Source: Paenisporosarcina sp. OV554 (GTDB lineage: Bacteria; Bacillota; Bacilli; Bacillales_A; Planococcaceae). From it: a stretch of DNA of 64,000 nt. The position numbers and the translations under genes are program-made. This document shows, piece by piece, positions 20,028-29,596 of the stretch. The notes beneath the pieces were generated by a model. That model saw nothing but the letters and a program-made list of their open reading frames with translations, had not been told where the DNA came from and ran no database searches. The stretch is taken from contig NZ_QBUC01000016.1 of the NCBI RefSeq assembly GCF_003058165.1, positions 24,571-88,570 of the forward strand, written 5' to 3'. The number at the start of each line of letters is the position of its first letter. Positions within the stretch are counted from its first letter, which is position 1.

Positions 20028-20150
20028 GTGTGATGAAGGACGGGCGAGCTAACTTCCGAGTCGGGGTGTTATGTCAACTTGTTGTGCATACGTGTTACAA
20101 GTCAGTTCAGCTTTCGAATCGAGGGATTACGGATTGAGCTCTTATAGAAT
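20028..20150. repeat. Dispersed intergenic repeat, family 1 (copy A)
   Basis: Contains the landmarks GATGAAGG, a GACTTCC-like block (AACTTCCGAG), GTTATGTCAACTT, GTGCATAC, and TTACGGATT in order. The same order recurs at 35568-35690 and, truncated, near 56309-56346. Confidence 0.55.
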
Positions 20151-20183
20151 GGAATATAATGTTAAAGTATTAAGAAGGGGTGG

Positions 20184-20464
20184 ATGTTAGTGATGCTTGT
20201 GGGACCTTTCCTGATGGCTCTTATACCAGGGATTATTATTTTGATGCTTACATGGGGGTTCAGTAAAAAAGGCTTTTCCTTATTTGAAGGATGTTGCCTG
20301 GAATCCTAGCAATTATAGCTGCTGCCATTCTCTTCTATATTGGTTTTGTTAACATTAGAGGATTTGAAGGCGCAGGTTATGGTATTCTTAGTTTCTTTTT
20401 AATTATTTTTGCAATTATATCTTTTGTTGTTGGAAAAAAAGATACAACTGTTGGACTACGGTAA
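20184..20464 (+). pseudogene. Frameshifted YesK-like membrane protein
   Basis: The first frame reads MLVMLVGPFLMALIPGIIIL and continues to LFEG near 20290. The protein then continues only in another frame as MLPGILAIIAAAILFYIGF, through GFEGAGYGILSFFLIIF to a stop at 20462. A single base missing near 20288-20292 would restore one ~93-residue, three-TM YesK-like protein. It could be a real mutation or a sequencing error. SD AAGGGG lies upstream. Confidence 0.6.
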
Positions 20465-20599
20465 GAGGAATTAATCAACGGTGCGATCTATAACGAGGGA
20501 TTGCTAAGTTTTTCTTCAACTAATGGTTATCTAATTAAGTAGTCGAATATTCCCTCATCCGGGGGTATAGTCCATAGGAATAAATAAGGAGGAATAAAA

Positions 20600-20776
20600 A
20601 TGCTCCTCAAAAAAGTATTCATGCGAGGGTACATTATTTATGTTATTGCTTTAATTATTGGTTGGTTGGTTGTTGAACCAAAAGATATCTTTCTTCCAGT
20701 CATCACACTAACTTTGATTTTTGGGGTTTTTAATATATACATATTTTTAAAAACCCCAAATGTAAAAAAACAATAA
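20600..20776 (+). CDS. Small two-TM membrane protein
   Basis: 58 residues with two hydrophobic helices (RGYIIYVIALIIGWLVV and LPVITLTLIFGVFNIYIF) and a Lys-rich tail. A very strong SD (AAGGAGGAATAAAA) precedes the ATG. It is the neighbour of the broken YesK-like gene. No family recognised. Confidence 0.65.
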   Translation: MLLKKVFMRGYIIYVIALIIGWLVVEPKDIFLPVITLTLIFGVFNIYIFLKTPNVKKQ

Positions 20777-20929
20777 AAAAGATATTCTTTTATTTTCACC
20801 ATTAAACTTTGTCGTTTGTAAGATTATTATATGGATCCGACCATAACTTGAGTATTGAGATAACGGGTTTAGTTGAACAATTAGCTGCCTTTACTGAAGT
20901 GACCCCATAAAGTTAGACAGTATATTTCG

Positions 20930-21691
20930 TTAGGCTGCTTTTTCGGCATGTTCTCGGTATTTTACCGGGCTCATGCCTTTTAATTTGGACTTAATCCGTT
21001 TGTGGTTGTAGTAAGTAATATAGATTTCTAGTTTCTTCTTAAACTCTTCAATGCTTTCAAACTTCTTCAAGTATAAAAACTCCGATTTAAATATGCCGAA
21101 AAAGTTTTCTATCACCGCGTTGTCATAACAGTTTCCTTTACGAGACATGCTTTGTGTTATGTTCTTTTTTTTGAGGGCATGACAGTAAGGTTTCATTTGA
21201 TAGTGCCAACCTTGATCAGAATGCAACAAGAGTTTATCCCCATCTGATAAACGTTCAAACGCTTGGGTTAACATCGTTGAGACAAGTGAATAGGTAGGTC
21301 TCGATCCTAGGGTATACGTAATGATTTCTCTATTGTATAAATCTAATACAGGCGATAAATACAATTTCTCACCGAACAATTTAAATTCAGTAATGTCTGT
21401 AACCCACTTTTCATTAGGCTTCTCAGCAGTAAAATTACGGTCCAAAATGTTTGGGGAAATTGTCCCTACCTTCCCTTTATAAGATCGATATTTCTTTATA
21501 CGAATCAATGATTTTAACCCTAATTCACTCATGATACGTTGTACTTTTTTGTGATTCACTTTAAATCCACGATTGGCTAGTTCATCTCGAATACGACGGT
21601 AACCATATCGACCTTCATGCTCATCATAAATAGAATGAATCAAAGTGTGTAAACTCGTATCCACAAGAGGGTTTATTAATTTTTTTCCCAA
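20930..21691 (-). CDS. IS150-type transposase OrfB (integrase catalytic domain)
   Basis: 253 residues as an open frame. The DDE catalytic residues are present: WVTDITEF, LLHSDQGWHYQ, and the E in NAVIENFFGIFKSE. The C-terminal YITYYNHKRIKSKLKGMSP is typical of the family. The usual N-terminal stretch (KVVLELRKKHELAILLQI, then SGIKRSTYYYW) lies upstream in another frame and is separated by an A7 run at 21680-21686, one base short of keeping the frame. So OrfB either uses an extra frameshift or is damaged. Confidence 0.88.
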   Translation of the reverse strand: MGKKLINPLVDTSLHTLIHSIYDEHEGRYGYRRIRDELANRGFKVNHKKVQRIMSELGLKSLIRIKKYRSYKGKVGTISPNILDRNFTAEKPNEKWVTDITEFKLFGEKLYLSPVLDLYNREIITYTLGSRPTYSLVSTMLTQAFERLSDGDKLLLHSDQGWHYQMKPYCHALKKKNITQSMSRKGNCYDNAVIENFFGIFKSEFLYLKKFESIEEFKKKLEIYITYYNHKRIKSKLKGMSPVKYREHAEKAA

Positions 21692-21767
21692 TAATAATAG
21701 GTGCTTCGCTTAATTCCTGAGATTTGTAGCAGAATGGCTAATTCATGTTTTTTCCTTAGTTCAAGAA

Positions 21768-22283
21768 CTACTTTCGATTTTTCTTGAGATGTAATCCTTT
21801 TTCCTGAGCTAAGGCTTGGAGCTTTTTTAAATAATCGTTCTCCGCTCTCAAATAGTTAACTTCTTCTTGAAGTGCTTCAACAGAATCTGATGATTGAGCT
21901 ATTTTGGTTCCTTTTTTAATTTCTTTATTCATAGAACGACGCCCCTTTTTCTTTGGTTGTAGGGCGTCTATCCCGCCTTCTTCAAGATCGATTCTCCACT
22001 TGCGAATCAAACTGGGAGAAGGGATGTTTAGTATTGCGGCGGTTTCGTTAGACGACGTCCCATTTTCATCCATATAGTTAAGTACGTCAAGTTTATCCTG
22101 TACGGAATAGCTTGTATAGGATTTCTTTAGTCCTTGGGGACCATGATGTTGATAATGATAGACCCAGTTTCCAACAGTGTATTTAGAAGTACCTATTTCT
22201 TTCGCAAGCGCTTGAAAACTTTTAATGCCATCGATGTATTTTAATACAGTCGATAACTTTACTTCATAAGTAAATTTGGTCAT
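21768..22283 (-). CDS. IS150-type transposase OrfA (helix-turn-helix protein)
   Basis: 171 residues from ATG 22283. Two HTH units are visible (FQALAKEIGTSKYTVGNWV and ETAAILNIPSPSLIRKW), followed by a C-terminal coiled-coil (EALQEEVNYLRAENDYLKKL) that normally mediates OrfA/OrfAB pairing. A -1 frameshift near its end (AAGAAAAATC) would join it to the OrfB N-terminus, as in other IS3 elements. Confidence 0.9.
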   Translation of the reverse strand: MTKFTYEVKLSTVLKYIDGIKSFQALAKEIGTSKYTVGNWVYHYQHHGPQGLKKSYTSYSVQDKLDVLNYMDENGTSSNETAAILNIPSPSLIRKWRIDLEEGGIDALQPKKKGRRSMNKEIKKGTKIAQSSDSVEALQEEVNYLRAENDYLKKLQALAQEKGLHLKKNRK

Positions 22284-22337
22284 AAAAAAACTGCACCTCC
22301 AATTGTTAGTTGAGTCTAACAATTGGGGTGCAGTTCA

Positions 22338-22698
22338 CATCGGTAAAAACGAGCTTATTTGTAAAATTCTTGTGGGTACAATTGAACCTCATATCTTAGC
22401 AGATTTTCAAAAAAGATGCCGCGAGCTTGGTATTACGGATCAATTTTAGAAATTGGTTCAACTTATGGATTTTTCTCATACAACAACTTTACCAGGATTG
22501 CATATGTCTAATATCAAAAAAGAGCTACTAACAGTTATGCTTTACTTCATTTTATTAGGACAATTCATCCCAAAGGAGCACGATTTTCACGAAAATATCA
22601 AACTCACTGCCCCACCTTCATTTTTAGAGTTAGCATCAAAGAGCGTGGATAAAAAAACTTTAAAGCAATTATTAAACAATTTAGAAAGTGTATATTAA
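22338..22698 (+). pseudogene. Degenerate ORF interrupted by a stop, right of the IS element
   Basis: One frame can be followed from the IS edge: ILVGTIEPHILADFQKRC, then ELGITDQF, a TAG at 22447-22449, and the same frame continuing (LVQLMDFSHTTTLPGLHM ... LNNLESVY) to a stop at 22696. No start is present on the left, so the IS or a linked deletion removed it. I do not recognise the family. Confidence 0.45.
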
Positions 22699-22803
22699 AA
22701 AATATGAGGCCTATCGAAACTAACTATACTGTAGTTACCTTAATGTTCGAAACTTGAGTGCGTTTATACGAGTTTACCCGGCTTAATTATGTTGTTTTAA
22801 ATA

Positions 22804-22899
22804 TCGTTACGAGCTGACATAGATGCATTGTGGCAAAATGTAAATGGCACCTGGAAAGCCAATCATTCATGTGGTCATGATGCACATACAACCGTTTAA
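22804..22899 (+). pseudogene. Fragment of an M20-family amidohydrolase
   Basis: Reads [20 protein letters not shown] followed by [11 protein letters not shown] and a stop. LRADIDAL and the HxCGHDxHT metal motif are the classic M20 (aminoacylase/IAA-amino-acid hydrolase) zinc-binding region. Both ends are missing and there is an in-frame stop upstream. Confidence 0.7.
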
Positions 22900-23050
22900 A
22901 GGGCTTACTATTCATTAAATTCTAAAAAAACAGAAAATAATATTGTTTTTAATCTTCCTAGTGATTACTATCATTCTTTTTATAATTTAGAAGAATGAAA
23001 GAGATTTATACTAAAATTTATCTGAAAATTCATTTAATGGAGGGAAGCAA

Positions 23051-24472
23051 ATGTTAATAGCTCAAAGTATGACTACATTTGAAGAATCAGCTCAAAAATT
23101 AATTGATAAATATCAAATTCCAGGTGTTGCTCTTGGTATTGCTAAAGATGGGAAAATTGATTATGAAAATGGATTTGGTTATTCAAACGTGGAGAACAAA
23201 AAGCCGGTAACGATGGATACGGTATTTGGAATTGCCTCAGTAACTAAATCCTTTACATGTGTTGCCATTATGCAACTCCAAGAATCAGGGAAACTAAATG
23301 TTCATGACCCAGTTGTGAAATATTTCGAAAATTTTAAAACTCCTTCTAAATTCAAAAATAAAATTAGCATCCATCATTTCATGACACATTCTGCTGGCAT
23401 TCCACCATTATCAACTTTAGTATACGCAAATAAACGAAGTTTTGATGAAGATCCATCTGTAAATGATTATCCAGGTTTGAAAATTAGTGAAGATGAAGAG
23501 CAAGGTCCAATTGATACCTATGAACAACTGTTAGAGTATATAGGGAAACAAAAATATGAACTATTAGGTGAACCAGGCAAAGAATTTAGTTATTCTAACG
23601 ATAGCTATGCATTACTTGGTGCAATTATTGAGAAAGTTAGTGGTCAAAAGTATGAGGATTACATTGAAGAACACATTTTAAAGCCTGCTGGAATGATTCA
23701 TTCTTGTTGTAGTGTGGAAGACCTAGATGGTTATGAAGATATAACCTCTTTATACGCAACAAGAAAAAGTGAAAGTGGAGAAGAAGTTTACGAAGCACCT
23801 GTATGGTGGAAATCACCTGCAATGCTTGCTGCTGGCTATTTGAAATCCACTGTAAATGATATGTTAAATTATGCTGAAATTTTTAGAAATAAAGGAAAAG
23901 TTGGAGATAATCAACTTCTAACTCCAGAAAGCGTAAAAGCCATGATTACGCCTCATATTGAATGTGCACCAGGAGTGTTTTATGGTTATGGATTAATGCT
24001 TACACCAGATTATTATGGGGGAACTTTAGTCGAACATGGTGGAAACTTGAAAGCAATTTCTTCTTTAATGGTAGTTGTACCTGAAAGAGGCATTTCAGGA
24101 ATGGTGCTGACGAACTTAGCAGGTGTACCTGCAACAACTATTCTTAAGGGAGCTTTGAATGTTTACGAAGGTAGAGATTTTGATGCTCTAACAACTAAAA
24201 AAGAAGATTACACGTACACTGATGAGCAATTAAAAGAATTCGAAGGTAAATATGTATCGAATGAAGGTATGAGTTTAGAGGTGAACGTGAAGGATTCTAA
24301 TTTGGAATTCTCAGTTCCAGGATTTATTTTTCAGGTGAAAAGCATCGGAGCAGATTTATTTTCAGCTAAAATAAAAGATCAGAATGAAGTCATTCGTTTT
24401 GTTAGGAATGATTCAGGAGAGATATACCGTGTAGCCTATCACTTTAGACAGTTTCCGAAAGTTGAGAAATAA
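23051..24472 (+). CDS. Serine hydrolase, beta-lactamase/class C PBP family
   Basis: 473 residues. The catalytic SxxK is SVTK at about residue 63, and the YxN motif is YSN at about 181 (FSYSNDSYALLG). A later EHGGN supplies the KTG-equivalent HGG. The C-terminal ~110 residues form a lipocalin-like/DUF3471-type extension. No signal peptide, so probably cytosolic; esterase or D-aminopeptidase activity is possible and beta-lactamase activity is not implied. SD GGAGGGAAG is well placed. Monocistronic with two terminators downstream. Confidence 0.88.
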   Translation: MLIAQSMTTFEESAQKLIDKYQIPGVALGIAKDGKIDYENGFGYSNVENKKPVTMDTVFGIASVTKSFTCVAIMQLQESGKLNVHDPVVKYFENFKTPSKFKNKISIHHFMTHSAGIPPLSTLVYANKRSFDEDPSVNDYPGLKISEDEEQGPIDTYEQLLEYIGKQKYELLGEPGKEFSYSNDSYALLGAIIEKVSGQKYEDYIEEHILKPAGMIHSCCSVEDLDGYEDITSLYATRKSESGEEVYEAPVWWKSPAMLAAGYLKSTVNDMLNYAEIFRNKGKVGDNQLLTPESVKAMITPHIECAPGVFYGYGLMLTPDYYGGTLVEHGGNLKAISSLMVVVPERGISGMVLTNLAGVPATTILKGALNVYEGRDFDALTTKKEDYTYTDEQLKEFEGKYVSNEGMSLEVNVKDSNLEFSVPGFIFQVKSIGADLFSAKIKDQNEVIRFVRNDSGEIYRVAYHFRQFPKVEK

Positions 24473-24487
24473 CGAATAAAAGCAATC

Positions 24488-24526
24488 AATCCTTAGCTAT
24501 TCTTAGATAGCTAAGGATTTTATTTT
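24488..24526 (+). terminator. Terminator of the serine hydrolase gene
   Basis: AATCCTTAGCTAT (24488-24500) pairs exactly with 24507-24519, followed by TTATTTT. Confidence 0.88.
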
Positions 24527-24575
24527 ACTAACAGTTAAATAAAGCTTTAAGTTACTAGTTTTTATAATGTTACAC

Positions 24576-24602
24576 AAAAAGACCGATTGAGGTCTTTTTT
24601 CT
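24576..24602 (+). terminator. Second, short terminator
   Basis: AAAAAGACC / GGTCTTTTT with a 6-nt loop, followed by further T. Confidence 0.75.
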
Positions 24603-25015
24603 TTGATAAAACTCATAAACATCTTAAAATAATCTCCCATTTTTAATTAAATAGGTTATGGCAATGGAGGATTGACTATATTAGTGACTATTTAAGTAGC
24701 GAAACCTTATAAACAAAAGAGTAGCATAATGGATAATATCGTACTTATACAAGTTTTCAAACGATCACTGTACTTAGAATTTCAAATATATTGGATGAAA
24801 GGAAACATATTTGAAGTAGCATATCAATTTACTACATGGCTTCTGGTTTGAGCTGAATATAAATTCAGAATCGGTATTGCCTCGTTTTAGCTCAGAAAAG
24901 GACTCGTAAAATTGATCCAGTTTTTTGTTTCATAGCCATTGCATGGCACATGGATAAGAAAAGGGATTGTGAATCTAAAATAAACAGAAATAATAATCAT
25001 TTTTATAAAAGAGTA
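24603..25015. other. Intergenic stretch without recognisable features
   Basis: AT-rich. A 38-codon frame near 24729 lacks an SD and any family resemblance. Nothing else stands out before the promoter of the next operon. Confidence 0.5.
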
Positions 25016-25073
25016 TTGCGAAAATTTTTATAATTCTTTACAATAAATGAAACCGCGTTTCACATAGTGAAAC
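25016..25073 (+). promoter_or_regulatory. Promoter and double palindrome before the peptide operon
   Basis: TTGCGA (25016-25021), a 17-bp spacer and TACAAT (25039-25044). Immediately downstream two palindromes share an arm: TGAAAC-CGC-GTTTCA (25048-25062) and GTTTCAC-ATA-GTGAAAC (25057-25073). They cover the expected transcription start, so they are a plausible operator for the IclR-type regulator encoded in the operon. Confidence 0.7.
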
Positions 25074-25090
25074 ATAAAAGGGGTGTTTCT

Positions 25091-26080
25091 ATGGTTTCAA
25101 AAATAATGGAAGTCAAAAATTTGCAAGTTGGAATCAATCATGATAATCGTGATGTCGCGATTGTTAATGGAATAAGTTTTCATTTAAATAAGGGTGAAAC
25201 TTTGGGCATCGTTGGTGAATCTGGTTGTGGGAAAAGTATGACGTCTCTATCGTTAATGGGATTGTTACCGCCCGGTGTACGTTGGCAAGATGGGGATATT
25301 CAAGTCGATAAATTGCAATTTAAAAACTTTAAGAATAAAGATTGGCGAAAAGTACGAGGGAAAAAAATCTCGATGATTTTCCAAGAGCCAATGAGTTCCT
25401 TGAATCCGGTTTATACGGTCGGCGATCAAATTATGGAAATGGTATTAAATCACGAGAATGTCTCTAAGAAACTAGCACGCGTGCGAGCATTGGAAATGTT
25501 GCATTTAGTAGGGATTCCGAGACCTAATCAAGTGCTGGACGAATATCCACATCAGTTGTCTGGAGGTATGAGACAACGGATAATGATTGCAATTGCATTA
25601 TCATGTAATCCTGAAATACTAATTGCGGATGAACCGACAACTGCTCTCGATGTAACGATACAAGCACAAATTTTAGAGTTAATGAAAAAAATTCAAAATC
25701 AGTTACATATGTCCATCGTGTTAATCACACATGATTTAGGCGTAGTTGCTGAAATGTGTGATCGCGTAGTAGTAATGTACGCTGGAGAGATTGTAGAGGT
25801 AGCGCAAATCGTGAATTTGTTCGATTCACCGAAGCATCCCTATACACAAGGCCTGTTAAAGTCACTTCCTGATATCAATGTACAAAAAGAGTATTTATCT
25901 TCTATTCCAGGTGTGGTTCCCGCACCTGGAAATATGCCAATAGGATGCAGATTTGCACCGCGTTGTCCGATGGCTCATGAAAGATGCAAAGAAGCCCCTC
26001 CTTTGCTAACAACCTCGGATGGTTCAGAAGTACAATGTTGGTTGTATGATGACGGTGCCGAAAAGGAGGAGATTCGGTGA
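25091..26080 (+). CDS. Peptide ABC transporter ATP-binding protein (DppD/OppD type)
   Basis: 329 residues from ATG 25091 (SD AAGGGG; the GTG at 25067 lies inside the operator). It has Walker A GESGCGKS, signature LSGGMRQR, and Walker [13 protein letters not shown]. The C-terminal oligopeptide-transporter region with the cysteine cluster [14 protein letters not shown] indicates the Opp/Dpp family, in which this tail can hold an Fe-S cluster. With the next gene it forms the ATPase heterodimer. First gene of the operon; its stop overlaps the next GTG. Confidence 0.93.
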   Translation: MVSKIMEVKNLQVGINHDNRDVAIVNGISFHLNKGETLGIVGESGCGKSMTSLSLMGLLPPGVRWQDGDIQVDKLQFKNFKNKDWRKVRGKKISMIFQEPMSSLNPVYTVGDQIMEMVLNHENVSKKLARVRALEMLHLVGIPRPNQVLDEYPHQLSGGMRQRIMIAIALSCNPEILIADEPTTALDVTIQAQILELMKKIQNQLHMSIVLITHDLGVVAEMCDRVVVMYAGEIVEVAQIVNLFDSPKHPYTQGLLKSLPDINVQKEYLSSIPGVVPAPGNMPIGCRFAPRCPMAHERCKEAPPLLTTSDGSEVQCWLYDDGAEKEEIR

Positions 26081-27129
26081 ATAGTGAACAAGATGTATTG
26101 CTAAAAGTCGATAACTTAAAAAAATACTTTCCGATAAAAGGTGGCGTTTTCGGAAAAAAAACGCTGCAATATGTAAAAGCGGTAGATGACATTTCATTTG
26201 AAGTAAAGCGCGGTGAAACATTTGGAATCGTTGGTGAATCGGGTTGCGGAAAAAGTACGGCTGGCAGGACGATTATGCGCTTGCTGGAACCAACGGGCGG
26301 TGATATTTATTTTGAAAGCAAAAATTTAGCGAATCTCGATAAAACACAAATGCGAAAGATACGAAAAGATATTCAAATCGTGTTCCAAGATCCATTTGCT
26401 TCACTGAATCCACGTATGCGTGTGTTCGACATTATTGAAGAACCGTTAATCAATTTTGGCGTGACAGACCGTCAAGAACGAGTAAGGAGAGTTCATGAAG
26501 TAGCGGATCAAGTGGGACTTACACTAGCGCAGTTAAAGCGATTGCCTCATGAATTTTCAGGGGGGCAAAGGCAGCGGATTGGGATTGCGCGTGCGTTAAT
26601 CTCTAAACCAAAGCTTATCATTGCTGATGAGCCAGTATCAGCTCTCGATGTATCGATTCAATCACAAGTACTGAACTTAATGAAGGATTTACAAAAAGAG
26701 TTTGGCTTAACTTATATTTTCATCTCGCATGATTTAAGTGTAGTGAAGCATTTCTGTGACCGTATAGGTGTGATGTATTTAGGGAAAATGGTTGAAATTG
26801 CAGGGAAACATGAACTGTATGGCCGACCTCTTCACCCCTATGCGGAAGCTTTGTTATCAGCATTGCCAAGTTCACATCCGCTTAACAAAAAAGAACGGAT
26901 TATATTAACCGGAGATGTGCCAAGTCCTGCAAATCCCCCAAGTGGCTGTACGTTCCATCCAAGGTGTTTTTCGTGCATGGATATTTGCAAAACGGTAAAA
27001 CCGACCCTGTTGGAAGTTGAAAATAATCATCAAGTATCTTGTCACTTGTATCAAGATACTGGAATTGTTGAAAATAACCCTCAGGATTCTCCTCTCTTGT
27101 ATCAAGAGGCCGGAGTTGAAATTAGATGA
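26077..27129 (+). CDS. Peptide ABC transporter ATP-binding protein (DppF/OppF type)
   Basis: 350 residues starting at a GTG that overlaps the previous stop (GTGA). Walker [10 protein letters not shown], signature FSGGQRQR, and Walker [13 protein letters not shown] are intact. A C-terminal [14 protein letters not shown] cysteine cluster matches the OppF tail. The last ~25 residues ([11 protein letters not shown] ... [11 protein letters not shown]) contain a short internal duplication (LYQ(D/E)(T/A)G) and exceed the usual length. The stop overlaps the IclR start. Confidence 0.93.
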   Translation: MNSEQDVLLKVDNLKKYFPIKGGVFGKKTLQYVKAVDDISFEVKRGETFGIVGESGCGKSTAGRTIMRLLEPTGGDIYFESKNLANLDKTQMRKIRKDIQIVFQDPFASLNPRMRVFDIIEEPLINFGVTDRQERVRRVHEVADQVGLTLAQLKRLPHEFSGGQRQRIGIARALISKPKLIIADEPVSALDVSIQSQVLNLMKDLQKEFGLTYIFISHDLSVVKHFCDRIGVMYLGKMVEIAGKHELYGRPLHPYAEALLSALPSSHPLNKKERIILTGDVPSPANPPSGCTFHPRCFSCMDICKTVKPTLLEVENNHQVSCHLYQDTGIVENNPQDSPLLYQEAGVEIR

Positions 27130-27953
27130 GTAAAACCATAGAAAAAGGCTTACAACTTTTGGACTTATTTACGGAAGATAAACCTTCATGGCGGCTTGAG
27201 GAAATCTCTACAGAAAAAAAAATTCCGAAAGCAACCGCACTCCGGATTCTTCGAAGTTTCGTGGAATATGGGTATTTGCAAAGAATACCGGTTGAACGAA
27301 ATGGTGTATTAATTGATGGAGATTCGTACTCATTAGGACTGAAACTTCTCCAACTAGGAGAACTAGTTGCAAGCGGTTTAGAAATTCGCCAAATTGCCTT
27401 GCCTTACATGAGATTATTACAATGTAACTTTAATGAAGCTGTGCAGTTAGTGACAAGAGAAAAACTAGAAGGTGTTTATATTGAAAAAGTAGAGAGTACG
27501 AGACCTGTCAGATTGTATACACGTGTTGGCAGGTTGGCTCCTTTATACGCAGGAGCATGTACACGAACACTTTTATCTTTTTTGTCCGATGAAGAAATTA
27601 ATGAAATCTTACATCAAACAATGAATGTGTATGCAAGCAATACGCCAAAAACGAGTGAAGAAGTGTGGCAACGTATTGAGGAAACACGAAAAAGTGGTTT
27701 CGCATATAGTAATTCCGAACTGGAAGAAGGCACAGTTTCAATTGCCGTGCCTATCTTCAATCGTAAAGGTATTGTGGAATTTTCCATTAGTATTGCCGGA
27801 TTTGCAACATCTTTGCCAGAAGAAAATATTGACAAGTATATTGAACCTTTATGGGAAGTTGCAGCACATATTTCAAATAAAATCGGTTTTTCAAGGCCAT
27901 ATCCGTATGGTCCTCACATGATAAAAATTAATAATAAGGGGATGGAGATATGA
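27126..27953 (+). CDS. IclR-family transcriptional regulator
   Basis: 275 residues. An N-terminal winged helix (LEEISTEKKIPKATALRILR) is followed by the IclR effector domain (YIEKVESTRPVRLYTRVGRL, then LYAGACTRTLL). It sits inside the operon, overlapping both neighbours by ATGA, which forces its production together with the transporter. It probably binds the palindromes in front of the operon and senses a peptide or amino-acid derivative. Such an internal position is unusual for IclR regulators, which are more often divergent. Confidence 0.9.
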   Translation: MSKTIEKGLQLLDLFTEDKPSWRLEEISTEKKIPKATALRILRSFVEYGYLQRIPVERNGVLIDGDSYSLGLKLLQLGELVASGLEIRQIALPYMRLLQCNFNEAVQLVTREKLEGVYIEKVESTRPVRLYTRVGRLAPLYAGACTRTLLSFLSDEEINEILHQTMNVYASNTPKTSEEVWQRIEETRKSGFAYSNSELEEGTVSIAVPIFNRKGIVEFSISIAGFATSLPEENIDKYIEPLWEVAAHISNKIGFSRPYPYGPHMIKINNKGMEI

Positions 27954-29527
27954 AATTACGGGGATGGAAAACGCTGATATTATTAATGGTCCTAACACTA
28001 TTTCTAGCAGCATGTTCAGGAGGTAGCAGTGAGACAGGAAAAGGAAGTGACTCGCCAACTGGAAAAAATCCAGCGAGCGACCGTGGAAATGAAGTTGTTA
28101 TCGGTTTATCAAGTGATCCCCAAAGTTGGGATCCAATTGATACATTCTTGCTTGACTGGAGTACAGTTGCAACTTCTGTTTTTGAAGGTTTAGTGGAACG
28201 TTCACTAGATTTAGAGTTACAACCAGGACTTGCTGAGAGTTGGGAATACCTGGATGATTCGACTTTGGAATTTAAGTTACGTCAAGGGGTTGTGTTCCAT
28301 AACGGAGAACCGTTTAATGCGGATGCAGTTAAGTTCACTTTCGATCGTTTATTAGGTGAAGAAGGTCAGAAAGGTCCTCAATATTCAAACTATAAATCAA
28401 TTAAAGAGGTTGAAGTGGTAGATGAATTTACTGTAAAAATGCATCTGCAAAGTCCAGATCCAGTATTATTGACAAAATTAGCAGGTTACGGTGCGGTAAT
28501 CGTTCCTCCTAAATATGTACAAGAAAAAGGCGATGATCATTTTAACAATAACCCAGTTGGTACTGGTCCATTTAAAATGACGGAATATAAACGCGATCAG
28601 CAATTCGTTTTGGAAAAGAACGCAGATTACTGGAAAGAAGGACTTCCTAAGTTAGACAAAGTTACATTTAAAGTAATTCCAGAATCGTCTACTCGTTTGG
28701 CAGAACTTCAAACTGGTAAAATTGACATCATGAAACGAGTAGAAGTAGCACAAGCGGCTACCGTGAAGCAGTCAGACTTCCTTGAATTGAAGGATGTAGG
28801 AACGCCAACAGTTTTCTCTCTACGTTTTGACACTGCTCAAGAACCAATGGATGATGTACGTGTTCGACAAGCAATTAACTATGCAATAGATAAAGATGCT
28901 ATTATTAAAGAAATTTTGGGAGGTTTTGGAAAACCAATCAGTACATTCCAAAGTGATTTATCATTTGGTAACAATCCTGATTTAAAACCTTATCCATATG
29001 ATCCGGAAAAAGCGAAAGCATTACTAGCGGAAGCTGGAGTTGCCGAAGGAACGACACTTGAAGTCTTTATCCCTGGTAACGATGGAAACTTTAAAGAAAT
29101 TACCCAAGCTGTTTCATTTTATTTAGAAGAAGTGGGAATAAAATTAAACATTAACAGTGTTGATGGCACAACATTAATCTCTGACTTGATTCCAAAAGGC
29201 GATGCGGGTCATATGTATCGTAATGGTTGGGGTGGATGGACACTTGATTACGACAATACAGCGTATTTAATGTATCACGAAGGTGAACAATGGAATCCAA
29301 CTTTCAAAGATGAAAAAGTGGAAGAATTGTTAGCTGCTCAACGTGCAACAGTGGACCAAGAAGAACGCGAAGCTATATTTATGGAATTAACAACATTACT
29401 TTATGAATTAGCACCAGAAGTAAACTTATATCAAGCAGTTGATTTATATGCTGTAAATAAACGTGTAGAAAACTTCCAACCGCCTCATGAAGATCGTATG
29501 CGTTTAGAAGAAGTAACTGTTAAATAG
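27950..29527 (+). CDS. Peptide-binding lipoprotein of the ABC transporter (SBP family 5)
   Basis: 525 residues. A lipoprotein signal peptide ends in LFLAAC|SGGSS, so the mature protein is anchored by Cys at about residue 22. The family-5 signature is visible (EYLDDSTLEFKLRQGVVFHN, near residue 100), as is NGWGGWTLDYDN late in the protein. It collects peptides outside the cell and delivers them to the permease. A hairpin after its stop separates it from the permease genes. Confidence 0.93.
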   Translation: MKLRGWKTLILLMVLTLFLAACSGGSSETGKGSDSPTGKNPASDRGNEVVIGLSSDPQSWDPIDTFLLDWSTVATSVFEGLVERSLDLELQPGLAESWEYLDDSTLEFKLRQGVVFHNGEPFNADAVKFTFDRLLGEEGQKGPQYSNYKSIKEVEVVDEFTVKMHLQSPDPVLLTKLAGYGAVIVPPKYVQEKGDDHFNNNPVGTGPFKMTEYKRDQQFVLEKNADYWKEGLPKLDKVTFKVIPESSTRLAELQTGKIDIMKRVEVAQAATVKQSDFLELKDVGTPTVFSLRFDTAQEPMDDVRVRQAINYAIDKDAIIKEILGGFGKPISTFQSDLSFGNNPDLKPYPYDPEKAKALLAEAGVAEGTTLEVFIPGNDGNFKEITQAVSFYLEEVGIKLNINSVDGTTLISDLIPKGDAGHMYRNGWGGWTLDYDNTAYLMYHEGEQWNPTFKDEKVEELLAAQRATVDQEEREAIFMELTTLLYELAPEVNLYQAVDLYAVNKRVENFQPPHEDRMRLEEVTVK

Positions 29528-29538
29528 TTTCTAGTAAT

Positions 29539-29574
29539 AGAGATAGTATGGTCCTCATACTATCTCTTTCTTTT
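29539..29574 (+). terminator. Intra-operon terminator/attenuator after the binding protein
   Basis: AGAGATAGTATG (29539-29550) pairs exactly with 29556-29567, then TTCTTTT. Partial termination here would give more binding protein than permease. Confidence 0.8.
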
Positions 29575-29596
29575 AAAAGGGGACGGAGGAAAAACC

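Larger units (their letters stand above)
20895..22337 (-). mobile_element. IS3-family insertion sequence, IS150 group
   Basis: About 1.44 kb with OrfA and OrfB on the minus strand. Imperfect terminal inverted repeats are visible: TGAAGTGACCCC...GTTAGAC at the left (20895-20917) and, reading inward on the other strand, TGAACTGCACCCC...GTTAGAC at the right end (22337-22314). A target duplication is not obvious. The left flank is a fragment of the dispersed repeat whose full hairpin form is at 59741-59765. Confidence 0.9.

Noticed and set aside
24729..24852. 38-codon plus-strand ORF before the peptide operon
   Set aside because: No SD, no recognisable motif.
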